From NCBI RefSeq assembly GCF_000013885.1, contig NC_007964.1:3334001-3398000 (forward strand): a stretch of 64,000 nucleotides of DNA, written 5' to 3'. Under the pieces are notes generated by a model, which saw nothing but the letters and a program-made list of their open reading frames with translations, made no database searches and was not told where the DNA came from. This document shows positions 1 to 8,490 of the stretch, in pieces; the stretch's first letter is position 1; every line of letters starts with the position of its first letter. The position numbers and the translations under genes are program-made. Source of the stretch: Nitrobacter hamburgensis X14. GTDB lineage: Bacteria > Pseudomonadota > Alphaproteobacteria > Rhizobiales > Xanthobacteraceae.

Positions 1-1570
1 CCGTGGTGAAACTCCATGCCCCCTTGTCGTTGGCGGTTGCAGTCCCGATTTGGGTCGTGCCGTCGAACACCTTCACGGTACTGTTGGCGGCCGCTGTCCC
101 CTCCAGGGTCAACGTGTTGTCACTGGTGACGAGATCGCCAGCCACCCCGGTATCCTCTGAAACCGACAAGATCTTGGGAGCCGACAGTGGCGGCGTGGGG
201 GCTGGCTTTTCGATCACTGGATCGAACGGCAGCGACTGCGGGCTGGTGTTCCCGGCCGCGTCGGTTGCCGTTGCAGTCAGGACATGAGTCCCGCTGGACA
301 GCGACGAGGTCTGTACGCTCCAGTTCCCGCTGGCGTCTGCCTTCGCAGTGCCGACAACGGTGGTTCCGTCGAACACCTTGATCGTGCTGTTGGCTTCGGC
401 TGTGCCCTTGAGCAGCAACTGATCCCCGTTGACGACCGAGTGATCGACCTCGACCGGCGCGTCCGGCGCCTTGGTATCGATGGTCACGCCGAGCGCTGAA
501 GACGCCGCGCTTGTCTGCCCCGACGCATCCGCGGCTTTCGCCGTCAGGCTATGCTTGCCATCGGCCAGCGCAGCCGTGGTGAAGCTCCAGGCGCCGCTGC
601 CGCTGGCGGTCGCGGTGCCGATCTGGGTCGCGCCGTCGAACACCTTCACCGTGCTGTTCGCAGCCGCAGTGCCCTTGAGGGCCAGCGTGTTGTCATTGGT
701 GATGCCATCACCGGCGACCCCACTGTCATTGGAGAACGACGCGATGGTCGGCGCATCCGGTGCATGCGGCAGTTCCGGTGTCGTCAGCTGGGACCCACTC
801 GGCTGGCCGGTCGTTTGGAGTCCCTGAGCCAGCGTGGCGCCGTCATCGATATTGCCGGTGTAGACCGGGTTGCTTCCCCGGATCATCGCCGGTCCGTATG
901 CACCGCCGCCAATATGATTATTGGTGAAGGAAACGCCGGTAATGGGGCTGCTGCTGAAGCTGCCGTCGGAATAGACCGTATAAGCACCGCCGACGAGCAG
1001 ATTATTATCAACGGAGATATTGGAGGCCGCTCCGAAGTAATTGTCGATCATGATCGCGGACGTCCAGCCGCGCTGATTGATGATCGAGTTGTGGGAGATC
1101 TGGATATTGGAGACCCCACCGTCGATCTGGATGCCGTCATAATGCGGCGAGCCGCCGGCATTGAGATCGTGGATATAATTGTCCATGATCACCGAGTTAT
1201 TGCCGGTAATCGTGATGCCGTTTTCGACATTGGAGATATTATTCCGCAGGAACGTGCCCTGCCCCATAATGCCTTCGTTGCCGGTGCCATCGGGGCCATG
1301 ACCGGTGCCGTCGATCGTGCAATCCTGCACGACGGCGCCCGTCACGCCGGACTTCACTTTAACGACTGCCCAGCCACTGGACGTGATCTGACAATTCTCC
1401 ACCGTCACGTTGTCCGCGTTGATATAGACACTTCCGCGGATATTCAGTCCCGAGATCACCGTGCCGGGTTTGTCGATAATCACGTCACCCGAAGCCGTCA
1501 GTGTCACGCCAGCAGGAACGCCCGTACTGGTTGCATCAGGCCATCCGTTTGAGGGGGTAGTAGAAGCCAA
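1..1570 (-). CDS. Right-handed beta-helix protein with Ig-like repeats (C-terminal end outside window)
   Basis: Read leftward from a TTG codon at 1570-1568, the frame stays open for 523 codons to the window edge. The TTG is chosen because AGGAG lies about 8 bases upstream and no ATG fits. There is no signal peptide. Residues about 20-245 have the Asn-rich rungs of a right-handed parallel beta-helix (ITITGNNSVIMDNYI, ISHNSIINQ, ISVDNNLLVGGAYT), as in pectate-lyase/NosD-like proteins. From about residue 265 come at least three roughly 90-residue Ig-like repeats with the phrase STVKVFDG(A/T)TQIGTAT. Lack of a signal peptide, the repeats and a type I exporter 25 kb away suggest a secreted matrix protein or polysaccharide-acting enzyme. 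That is inference, because the C-terminus, where a type I signal would sit, is missing. Confidence 0.8.
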   Translation of the reverse strand, partial: MASTTPSNGWPDATSTGVPAGVTLTASGDVIIDKPGTVISGLNIRGSVYINADNVTVENCQITSSGWAVVKVKSGVTGAVVQDCTIDGTGHGPDGTGNEGIMGQGTFLRNNISNVENGITITGNNSVIMDNYIHDLNAGGSPHYDGIQIDGGVSNIQISHNSIINQRGWTSAIMIDNYFGAASNISVDNNLLVGGAYTVYSDGSFSSSPITGVSFTNNHIGGGAYGPAMIRGSNPVYTGNIDDGATLAQGLQTTGQPSGSQLTTPELPHAPDAPTIASFSNDSGVAGDGITNDNTLALKGTAAANSTVKVFDGATQIGTATASGSGAWSFTTAALADGKHSLTAKAADASGQTSAASSALGVTIDTKAPDAPVEVDHSVVNGDQLLLKGTAEANSTIKVFDGTTVVGTAKADASGNWSVQTSSLSSGTHVLTATATDAAGNTSPQSLPFDPVIEKPAPTPPLSAPKILSVSEDTGVAGDLVTSDNTLTLEGTAAANSTVKVFDGTTQIGTATANDKGAWSFTT

Positions 1571-2010
1571 GGCAGCTCTCCTTAAAATGTAGGTCCGACT
1601 GTTGTTGTTCTGACACGACAGACCCAGATTCCGTCCTCGCGGTGGCGGTCATGTCATGCGTGTTTGCACGGCTGGCCTTGTGGTCGTTGGCGAGAGGCTT
1701 TTTTGGGACCATATAACGACCCGGCTAGGGTCATTTCGAAGCACCTGTTAATTTGACGTCCCGAAAAACAAACAAACAACGGATTAATCCGTTGAGTGAC
1801 GCACCATTTTTCAAACTTGTTGCCGCAATGTCACGGAGACAAAAATTCAACTTCCTTCGTCACGGCAATCGACCTTCCGACGCTGCATTATAATTATAGC
1901 GATAATTTATTGCGGCTGATCGCGTTTCAGTTGCACCGGCCGGCCGGGCAACATACTATCGAATTTGAAACTCCCATGTTTGGCAAGGCTGCTCCTCGGG
2001 GTGCACGCAA
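1571..2010. promoter_or_regulatory. Divergent intergenic region, AT-rich
   Basis: This 440-base stretch separates two divergently transcribed genes and has no convincing coding region. Its right half (about 1735-1930) is much more AT-rich than the flanking genes and holds the 18-bp palindrome described separately. A 79-codon open frame at 1796-2035 is composed of AT-rich intergenic sequence and overlaps the next gene, so it is not called. Promoters for both neighbours are expected here, but no unambiguous -35/-10 pair was identified. Confidence 0.5.
1777..1794. promoter_or_regulatory. Perfect 18-bp palindrome, candidate operator
   Basis: The sequence CAACGGATTAATCCGTTG equals its own reverse complement over all 18 bases. 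It lies about 205 bases upstream of the beta-helix gene start and about 215 bases upstream of the methyltransferase start. There is no T-tract, so it is not a terminator. Length and symmetry fit a dimeric repressor or activator site; the regulator is unknown. Confidence 0.45.
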
Positions 2011-2793
2011 ATGGGTTTGTCGGGCGTCAACATAAAGAAGGCTCTGCGCACAGCGCAGGTTCAGTTTCCCGCCCTGGTTGAAGCGAAATTCGCATTTCAC
2101 CACCGTTTCTTTAAATCGACCGGCATGCTCTACAAATCGGATTATGGTGGTCTTCGCCATTTCGACCTGAAGGGAAAGCTGCTCCTCGATGTCGGAGCCA
2201 ATCGCGGTCAAAGCATCGTTGCTTTCAAGAACGCGGTAAAATCTCCAAAGATCATCGCCTTTGAACCCAACCCGCGGCTCGCCGCGAATTTGGTGGAGCG
2301 GTATCGCGGCGACACGGACATTTCCGTTTTGGATTTGGCCCTCTGCGCAGCCGAGAAAGAGTTTACCCTGCACATTCCGTACTATCGGGATTTCATGCTT
2401 GACGGGCTTGCCTCGCTGAAGCTCGAGGAAGCGAGGGATTGGCCGAACGCCGAGCGTTTTTATTTCTTCAATCCAAGAAAGGTTGCGATCGAGACCTGTC
2501 ATGTGAAGGGGCGGCCGCTCGACTCGCTCGGACTTCACCCCGCGCTTATCAAACTCTCGATCCAGCGTTCGGAGATCGAGGCCCTATCCGGGGCGGAAGA
2601 AACCCTGAAATCCAGCCGCCCCATTATCATGTCGGCGTGGCCGTGGCCCGCGCTGATCGATTTTCTCGCAGAGCGCGGCTACTCATATTATGGCTATGTC
2701 GGCGGGCGATTTGTCCCCCGACATCGCAGTTATATGAACTGGTTCCTTCTGGACGAACACAGCGCGCAAATCCCGCACCTTCTGGCATCTTGA
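2011..2793 (+). CDS. FkbM-family methyltransferase
   Basis: The 260-residue protein has the FkbM-type SAM-binding motif LLLDVGANRGQS (about residues 56-67) followed by IIAFEPNPRLAANL, the usual acidic and ENP-like loop. FkbM enzymes O-methylate sugars and other hydroxyl groups, so methylation of the EPS is likely. The family's usual IKIDVEG(x)E segment reads IKLSIQRSEIEAL here (about residues 181-193), lacking the Asp and Gly, which may lower or change activity. It is cytoplasmic with no signal peptide. It is transcribed rightward alone and is convergent with the methyltransferase gene at 2831. The ATG at 2011 is the only start that gives the full Rossmann fold. Confidence 0.8.
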   Translation: MGLSGVNIKKALRTAQVQFPALVEAKFAFHHRFFKSTGMLYKSDYGGLRHFDLKGKLLLDVGANRGQSIVAFKNAVKSPKIIAFEPNPRLAANLVERYRGDTDISVLDLALCAAEKEFTLHIPYYRDFMLDGLASLKLEEARDWPNAERFYFFNPRKVAIETCHVKGRPLDSLGLHPALIKLSIQRSEIEALSGAEETLKSSRPIIMSAWPWPALIDFLAERGYSYYGYVGGRFVPRHRSYMNWFLLDEHSAQIPHLLAS

Positions 2794-2830
2794 AAGCGCG
2801 CGACGCTCGCAGCGACGCTCGAACAGTGGC

Positions 2831-3637
2831 TCAGGCTTCCGGCTTGCGGCACAGAAAGACCTTCTCGCCCCGGATCAGCCCATAGCGCGAGACGTCCGGT
2901 TCAACGGCGGTGTACTCGTCAACAATGAAGCCGGCCGATCGCAAGCGGCTCCGCAAGTCGCCGCCAAAAAAACGAAGATGATCGTGCTGATTGAAATAGA
3001 GGATTCGATCGTCCTCTGTCTTCTGCTTGCTCCCGTCCTCGAAGGTCTTATCCCACCCTTCGATAACCGGGGTCATCGCAATCAGCGTGCCACCCTTGCT
3101 GACGATACGGAAAAGATCAGGAATGGCCAGGTGATCGTCCACGTGCTCCAGGATGTGGCAGCAGACGACGAGTTCGAAGGCATTATCGGGCAAATCGATC
3201 TTCTCGATATTGATATCGAGGTCGGCGCCGCGCCCGCCGAATTCGCACGTGGTATAGCCGCGCGGTTGCCGGGCGTGGATGTAGGCCTTCAGTCCATGCT
3301 CGGGCGCGAAGTGCAGGATGTTCTTGTTCGCGAAAAGCGCCTGCGCCCGGTCGGCGAGAACGAGCAGCCGGTGCCGTTCATGGGAGAAGCAGCGCGGGCA
3401 CAGCGAGTCGATGTTGATGCCGAGCGCGAGCGGATTGGCATAGGCAAAAAAACGCCCTTTGTACCCGCAAACCGGACATTCTCTAGGAAATCGTCCGAAC
3501 AGAAAACGCATGGTGCGCAGGCCGCTCCGGAGCGTCCAGACATAAGGCCTCAGGCGGTCCGCGAAGCTCACCGCTGCCGCTCCTCTCGCTTTTCCGGGGA
3601 CCACCGTCAGATTGTCGCTGCTCGACGTCGCCGACAT
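2831..3637 (-). CDS. Class I SAM-dependent methyltransferase with Cys-rich N-terminal motif
   Basis: The protein has 268 residues. An N-terminal pair CPVCGYKG ... CPRCFSHERHR (about residues 56-94) looks like a small zinc-binding motif. It is followed by a methyltransferase-11-like fold with ILHFAPEHGL, the acidic segment DLDINIEKIDLPDNAF, and VVCCHILEHVDDH (the usual post-motif position for Asp/Glu-His). The substrate is unknown; EPS or lipid-linked sugar methylation is plausible from context. It is the last gene of a four-gene leftward unit, 40 bases after the polymerase gene, with GGGAAAGG-like ribosome-binding sequence upstream of the ATG. Confidence 0.75.
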   Translation of the reverse strand: MSATSSSDNLTVVPGKARGAAAVSFADRLRPYVWTLRSGLRTMRFLFGRFPRECPVCGYKGRFFAYANPLALGINIDSLCPRCFSHERHRLLVLADRAQALFANKNILHFAPEHGLKAYIHARQPRGYTTCEFGGRGADLDINIEKIDLPDNAFELVVCCHILEHVDDHLAIPDLFRIVSKGGTLIAMTPVIEGWDKTFEDGSKQKTEDDRILYFNQHDHLRFFGGDLRSRLRSAGFIVDEYTAVEPDVSRYGLIRGEKVFLCRKPEA

Positions 3638-3677
3638 GACTACCGCCTTTCCCGATTTTCTCGTGTCATCTCATGCC

Positions 3678-4982
3678 TTACGTACGGCCTGTATCCATGA
3701 ACCACTCCCGGAGCGATGCGCGGCAGCCGACACACAGCCCCCAGAAGATCCACATGAAGCTCCAGAAATGGACGGTCAGTCCTACGAACATATAGAGCAG
3801 GAGCACCAGGGTGAACGCACGGCGCATACGGACCATGTAGTCACCGCCGGGCCGTCTCACGCGTTGTTGAGACGTCGGCAATATCGTGACGAGATTGACC
3901 AAAACCATCAGCGCTATCACGGGCAGACCGAACCGGAGCGCCGAAACCAGCCACACACTGTCGACAGTATGGTCAAGAATGTCACTGTTCAAAAGATCGA
4001 ACGCAAAGCCGGTCACCGGCGCCTGAGCGATTTTGACGAAAGCCGCATCCCAGATCAGAATACGGTAGAACCCGCTCGACGGATCGAATGTCATATGGGA
4101 GATGATCCATCCAATCGGATGGTTGGCGGCGGCGAAGACGACGGCCGCGATCACCGCGACGACAAACCAGAACAAGCCCCATCGGGCCGGAAACGACCTC
4201 ATCGCGCGTTGATAGATGCAGGCCGACAGGGCGATAAAGAAGCTCATCATCCCTGCGGATGATTGCGAGAACGCGCATCCGACAAAGCAGATTCCAACCC
4301 AGAACATGCGCCGCAGCGTGGTGGATTCGGAATGGAGAAAGATCCCCCCGCTCAGAGAACAGAATGTTCCGAAAAGAATCGGATGATCGAGGGTGGAGGC
4401 CGCGCGTACGGTGTCGCCGCGATAGATCGCGCCGAGCCATGGACTGCCGACAACTGACGTCAGAAAATCATGGACCACCCATCGCCCGGCCATGACATCC
4501 GCCATGCCGAACGCAACAACGATGACGGTCAGCACCTTCAGCACGCGCGTAAACTCCTTGAGCGCGGATGGCCCGAAAAAGAACGCCCGTGCGACGAGAT
4601 AGCCTCCCGTGTACTCGATGCTAAGTGCCATGGCCGAAGATATCGAATCCTTATCTCCGGCATAAATCGCGACGCCGACCATCCAGGCAGCGAGCGCAAC
4701 AGCGATAAGATCGGAAACAAGAAGTTTTCGACCCTTCCGGCAGAGCGTAAAGAGGGCCGGTACGATCAGAAGCATGATCCCCATGCGGCCGAGCGTCACC
4801 CGGGCACCGGCGACGGAAAGTTGCAATTCCGTCGGCAGCACGACTCCACACAGCGCCAGCCACGCGACAAGGGGATAGGCGCGAGACGCATCGCGTCGCT
4901 GCGGCAGACCGGTCGATCCGACCCGGCCTCTGGCCGCGAACCGAGGCAGACCGCGGTCGAACTCGTTGATGCCACTCGTCAC
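3678..4982 (-). CDS. Wzy-like O-antigen/EPS polymerase (O-antigen ligase family)
   Basis: The 434-residue protein is mostly hydrophobic with about ten membrane helices, a large periplasmic loop around residues 165-200 and the phrase RAASTLDHPILFGTF typical of the Wzy_C/O-antigen ligase superfamily. Such proteins join undecaprenyl-linked repeat units in the periplasm. The start is GTG at 4982, placed by GGAGG about 9 bases upstream. It lies 19 bases after the toroid-protein gene and 40 bases before the methyltransferase gene. It is the only polymerase candidate in the window, so it probably completes the Wzx/Wzy pathway. Ligase rather than polymerase activity cannot be excluded by sequence alone. 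Confidence 0.75.
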   Translation of the reverse strand: MTSGINEFDRGLPRFAARGRVGSTGLPQRRDASRAYPLVAWLALCGVVLPTELQLSVAGARVTLGRMGIMLLIVPALFTLCRKGRKLLVSDLIAVALAAWMVGVAIYAGDKDSISSAMALSIEYTGGYLVARAFFFGPSALKEFTRVLKVLTVIVVAFGMADVMAGRWVVHDFLTSVVGSPWLGAIYRGDTVRAASTLDHPILFGTFCSLSGGIFLHSESTTLRRMFWVGICFVGCAFSQSSAGMMSFFIALSACIYQRAMRSFPARWGLFWFVVAVIAAVVFAAANHPIGWIISHMTFDPSSGFYRILIWDAAFVKIAQAPVTGFAFDLLNSDILDHTVDSVWLVSALRFGLPVIALMVLVNLVTILPTSQQRVRRPGGDYMVRMRRAFTLVLLLYMFVGLTVHFWSFMWIFWGLCVGCRASLREWFMDTGRT

Positions 4983-5001
4983 TGCGAATGTCCTCCGCCG
5001 G

Positions 5002-6249
5002 TCAACGATCTATCTTGTCCTGCCGTATCTGAAGCGCGAGGTACCATGGCGTATCACCTAGCCCCGCCCAACTGTCCGGCTTGAGACTGTCTTCAAATTG
5101 CCGCCGTGTCGCCATGTCGTAAGGGATCAGCGCGGCCCAGCTTCGCTTCTCGGCGTGCGACGTCGCGATCAGCCGATCAATATCGTCCTTGGTGAAAACC
5201 ACATCATGCTGGTAAGCGATCACGATCGCTTCCACGTCGATCGCATAGTAGCCGGGATTGGGATGGACGCCGACCCAATGCTTGGGACGATGGAAGGACT
5301 TGTAGTCCCAAGGCCCCGCCGGCGACCAATAGGACCAGATCTCGAAAGTGCCGTCGGCCTTCGGCTTCATCCGCGACTTCATCAACCGGAACCACTTCTC
5401 GGCCCGCTCCCTGTAGATCGACTTTCCGGTGGCGTCGTACATCGCCAGAAGCCACATCCCCACCAGATTGGCCTTGTTGTCCGGATGCGAAAAACCGACG
5501 TGCGGATCGTGCCGATCCTTGTAGCCTTCGGTCCAGCCTCCGGTCTTCTGATCAATCCCGAAAGGAAGAACGATGGAGATGCCTCCGCCCGGATCGGCGT
5601 CGCGCCATGCGCCGCGGCTGTCCCACTTGGCGTAGATCTGTTCCGACAGATCGATATAGGACTGGGCTTTGTCGCCGTACTTTGCCTTCAGTGCCGGCGT
5701 CTTGAGAATTTCCGCGGACATCAGAACGAGCGGCCGCAGCGCCATCGCCTCGCCCAACATGCTGTCGGCATAGAACTCATCGTAGTTCTCGACAGGCGCG
5801 GCAATCCCGCCAACCTTTGGCCAACCGGGAAATCCGTCCGGCTCCCGCACCGCGCGCCTGATCCAGGAATCCGCCCAGTTCTGCAGCATATCCACCCAAT
5901 GCGGGTCCTTGCTGGCGAGATAGCCATAGTAGAAGGCTGACAGATACGGCGATATCAGCCATCCGACCTGTTCGCCCATCTCCTTGTCGCAGAAGCGGTT
6001 ACTCCGCGCGTCGTGGTCGATGTATTGCTTCCAGCGCGCGTACCAGTCGGACAACTTCGCGTGATCCAGTTTCGCGATCTGCCCATCGGCGGTCGTAGCC
6101 ACCCGCACCGCCTGCGCTTCCGCCGGACCGTTGATCAAGCACGTGATGCCCGTCGCGCTCATGAAGACGATGGCAACGGTGCCAAAGGTACGCATCCGGG
6201 TACTATGCCGGAATCGCTTTCCATTCCCATGCGGATCAAGGTCGGTCAT
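5002..6249 (-). CDS. Secreted alpha/alpha-toroid protein, unknown function
   Basis: The 415-residue protein has a positively charged N-terminus, a hydrophobic stretch (TFGTVAIVFMSATGITCLI) and a likely cleavage near PAEAQA, so it is probably periplasmic or secreted. The body has repeated aromatic, Trp-rich helical segments (YLSAFYYGYLASKDPHW, NLVGMWLLAMYDATGKSIY) suggesting a six-hairpin toroid as in polysaccharide lyases, glycosidases and C5-epimerases. I do not recognise a specific family. The ATG at 6249 overlaps the end of the upstream fusion gene by 14 bases, implying coupled translation; an ATG at 6195 would give a more usual signal-peptide length. Its place beside the polymerase suggests trimming or modification of the polymer. 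Confidence 0.65.
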   Translation of the reverse strand: MTDLDPHGNGKRFRHSTRMRTFGTVAIVFMSATGITCLINGPAEAQAVRVATTADGQIAKLDHAKLSDWYARWKQYIDHDARSNRFCDKEMGEQVGWLISPYLSAFYYGYLASKDPHWVDMLQNWADSWIRRAVREPDGFPGWPKVGGIAAPVENYDEFYADSMLGEAMALRPLVLMSAEILKTPALKAKYGDKAQSYIDLSEQIYAKWDSRGAWRDADPGGGISIVLPFGIDQKTGGWTEGYKDRHDPHVGFSHPDNKANLVGMWLLAMYDATGKSIYRERAEKWFRLMKSRMKPKADGTFEIWSYWSPAGPWDYKSFHRPKHWVGVHPNPGYYAIDVEAIVIAYQHDVVFTKDDIDRLIATSHAEKRSWAALIPYDMATRRQFEDSLKPDSWAGLGDTPWYLALQIRQDKIDR

Positions 6250-8380
6250 TTTTCAAGCCATAACCGTTGATCCATTCGAGCCGGCGACGCCAGATCAAGC
6301 GCCAGTACTCGGCGCTCTGATCGAAGGCGGCGCGATCGGAAAGTCTCGCCGCTGTCCGGTAACCGACCCATCGCGTCAATGCCGCCAACAGATGCAGCCG
6401 CCGGGCAAGACCACGGGTGAACAACGAGAAGTGGCAGTTGATGAGCGTGATACGCCCCTTGAACACCTTCACCATCTTGTCAACCGGCACGCGCTCCGAG
6501 GCGCCGCCATAGTGCACGATCGTTGCGCTCGGCGTGATCGCCGGCCGCGCGCCAACCTGACGAGCGCGGTGACAGAGATCGGCCTCCTCGCCATACATGA
6601 AAAAAGCGGGATCAAATCCTTTCAGTTGCGTCCACAGGTCATGATCGATCAGGAAGAAACACCCGGTGACGATATCGACGTGACGAGTCGTGTTGCGGTC
6701 CCATCCGCCGTAGGACTCCGAATTCAGCAGTGGGCTGCGGCGGCCAAAATAGGTCAGGCCCAAAGCGAAGCACGTGAGATTCCACAGCGTGATCCTGCGC
6801 CAACACGAGGTCGGATTGAGGCGTCCGTCACCATAGAGGGTTCGGCCACCCCAGACGTGAAAGGAAGGTGTTCGATCGGCAAAGGCAATCAGCCGGTCGA
6901 CGGCGCGATCAAGGATCACCGTATCTGGATTGAGGAGCAGCAGCCTTTCACCACGCGCTTCCTTTGCCGCCAGGTTGTTGGCCCGGGCAAAGCCCACATT
7001 CTCGGTGAGCGCGATCAATCGCAGGTCCGGAAACTGGTTACGAATGGCCTCCGCCGACCCGTCCGACGAGTTGTTGTCGATGACAATGACCTCATAGCTC
7101 ACATCGCGCGTCTGCGTGACAATCGACTGAAGGCATTCGAGCGTCATGTCGCGCGTGTTGTAGCTGACAATGATCACGCTGACCCTCGGTTCAACCAATC
7201 CACTTGCTCTGTTCGGCGACACGTTCGTCGATCTCACTTGATCCATGCTCTTGTCGCTGAATGGAAATGCGGCGGCTGAAGTCTGTTTGACCGGACCAGT
7301 CGCGCCGAAAACATACTGCCCTGACTCGCGGACCAACTGCGCCAACCAGTCCGACACGACTTTTTTCCGGCGCAACGCCGGTTCTTCGACATACGTCCAC
7401 GATAGGAATGCCAAAACCAATGTTATCGCTACAGTGGTCGCTGCCGCCTGCCATCCCGGCGGCGTGTTGAGCCACAAAGTCATCGCGACCAACACAGGCG
7501 AATGAATCAGATAGGCTCCATAAGACAGATCGCGCTTGAAAAACGACTGCCCCGGAATGGCGCAAAGGCCGAGACACACGACGAGATACGGCAGACAGAT
7601 CGGCAGAACGACCGCGCCGAGGCCGGCTGGCAGTCCCACCATGATGGCAATGAACGCGCACGCAGCAAGCCGCCCGGAGAACGGAATACGATCGCTGTAC
7701 AAAAACAGCGCCGCGCCCGCGATGAAATAAACGAAAAGGCTTATGAAAGTCGCAAAACGCGACGGCACGCTGGCGCCGGTGGTCGCGTCGAATGTGGGAA
7801 GAATATAGATGGCATAAGCCGCGAGGAAAACGGCGAGAACCAGAGAACGGCGACGCAGAACGCCCACAACTCCCAGCACCGCAAGCGCAATGTACGATAT
7901 CACCTCGATATTCAGCGTCCACAGCGCACCGTTGATAACGGCGGGCTCTCCAGTGCGATAAGACACGCCTGGCAAAAAGTGAGCCGTCAGAGTGATAATG
8001 TTCTTCGCGTACAGATAGAATTGGCGATCTGTGAAGTACTCGTCCAACGTATAGCGGGTTACGATCGGCCCGAGCAGCAGCATCGACGCTGCGACGACCA
8101 CAATCAACGCCGGAAATATCCGCAGCATCCGATGGGTCACGAACTTGATGGTGTCGCCTGACCGCGCAAGGCTCGGGGTCACCAGGAACCCACTCAGGCA
8201 AAAGAACACGATCACCGCGAACAGCCCGGAATGAACCAGGCCACCGCTGTATCCATAAAGCAGATCATGGGTGCCCCACCACGAATGGTGCGCGACCACG
8301 AGCAACGCCGCGACGAGGCGGATCTGACCAAATCCTGGCCCCTTAAAGGAAACCGCTGCAAATTTCTCCAGCAAGGTCAT
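6236..8380 (-). CDS. Acyltransferase-3 / GT2 glycosyltransferase fusion
   Basis: The 714-residue protein joins two domains. Residues about 1-345 are an integral-membrane acyltransferase-3 (OafA-type) domain with the Arg and His of QIRLVAALLVVAHHSWW and roughly ten helices ending in SWTYVEEPALRRK. Residues about 395-690 are a GT2 domain like rhamnosyltransferases: VSVIIVSYNTRDMTLECL, VIDNNSSDGS, LLLLNPDTVI (the DxD position) and FFMYGEEADLCHRARQ. It probably adds a sugar and an acyl group to the same lipid-linked intermediate at the inner membrane. The ATG at 8380 is preferred over the TTG at 8392. It is the first gene of a four-gene unit. Confidence 0.85.
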   Translation of the reverse strand: MTLLEKFAAVSFKGPGFGQIRLVAALLVVAHHSWWGTHDLLYGYSGGLVHSGLFAVIVFFCLSGFLVTPSLARSGDTIKFVTHRMLRIFPALIVVVAASMLLLGPIVTRYTLDEYFTDRQFYLYAKNIITLTAHFLPGVSYRTGEPAVINGALWTLNIEVISYIALAVLGVVGVLRRRSLVLAVFLAAYAIYILPTFDATTGASVPSRFATFISLFVYFIAGAALFLYSDRIPFSGRLAACAFIAIMVGLPAGLGAVVLPICLPYLVVCLGLCAIPGQSFFKRDLSYGAYLIHSPVLVAMTLWLNTPPGWQAAATTVAITLVLAFLSWTYVEEPALRRKKVVSDWLAQLVRESGQYVFGATGPVKQTSAAAFPFSDKSMDQVRSTNVSPNRASGLVEPRVSVIIVSYNTRDMTLECLQSIVTQTRDVSYEVIVIDNNSSDGSAEAIRNQFPDLRLIALTENVGFARANNLAAKEARGERLLLLNPDTVILDRAVDRLIAFADRTPSFHVWGGRTLYGDGRLNPTSCWRRITLWNLTCFALGLTYFGRRSPLLNSESYGGWDRNTTRHVDIVTGCFFLIDHDLWTQLKGFDPAFFMYGEEADLCHRARQVGARPAITPSATIVHYGGASERVPVDKMVKVFKGRITLINCHFSLFTRGLARRLHLLAALTRWVGYRTAARLSDRAAFDQSAEYWRLIWRRRLEWINGYGLKNDRP

Positions 8381-8490
8381 CTGGATTTCCAAGGGTCGAA
8401 AATCTTATTCGATTCATCATAGTTGACCAGAATTAAATATCAAGCGCGGTTAATCCAGCCATCAACACACAATAGAATTAAATATAACTA
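8381..8490 (-). promoter_or_regulatory. AT-rich upstream region with 12-bp direct repeat
   Basis: This 110-base island precedes the four-gene unit. The 12-mer AGAATTAAATAT occurs at 8429-8440 and again at 8474-8485, 45 bases apart (about four helical turns). A close relative, AGAATTAAATA, occurs at 38643 in another promoter region. The spacing and AT content fit a site for an H-NS-like or MucR/Ros-like regulator; this is inference. Confidence 0.4.

Noticed and set aside
551..1552. Rightward 333-codon open frame, rich in Asp, Arg and Ile
   Set aside because: It is antisense to the beta-helix/Ig-like gene, whose leftward frame shows clear protein repeats. High-GC coding DNA often leaves long open frames on the other strand.
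2801..2821. Direct repeat CGACGCTCG twice, 12 bases apart
   Set aside because: It is short, GC-rich and lies between two convergent genes; likely chance or part of a weak terminator.
6131..7279. Rightward 382-codon open frame
   Set aside because: It is antisense to the GT2 half of the acyltransferase-glycosyltransferase fusion.
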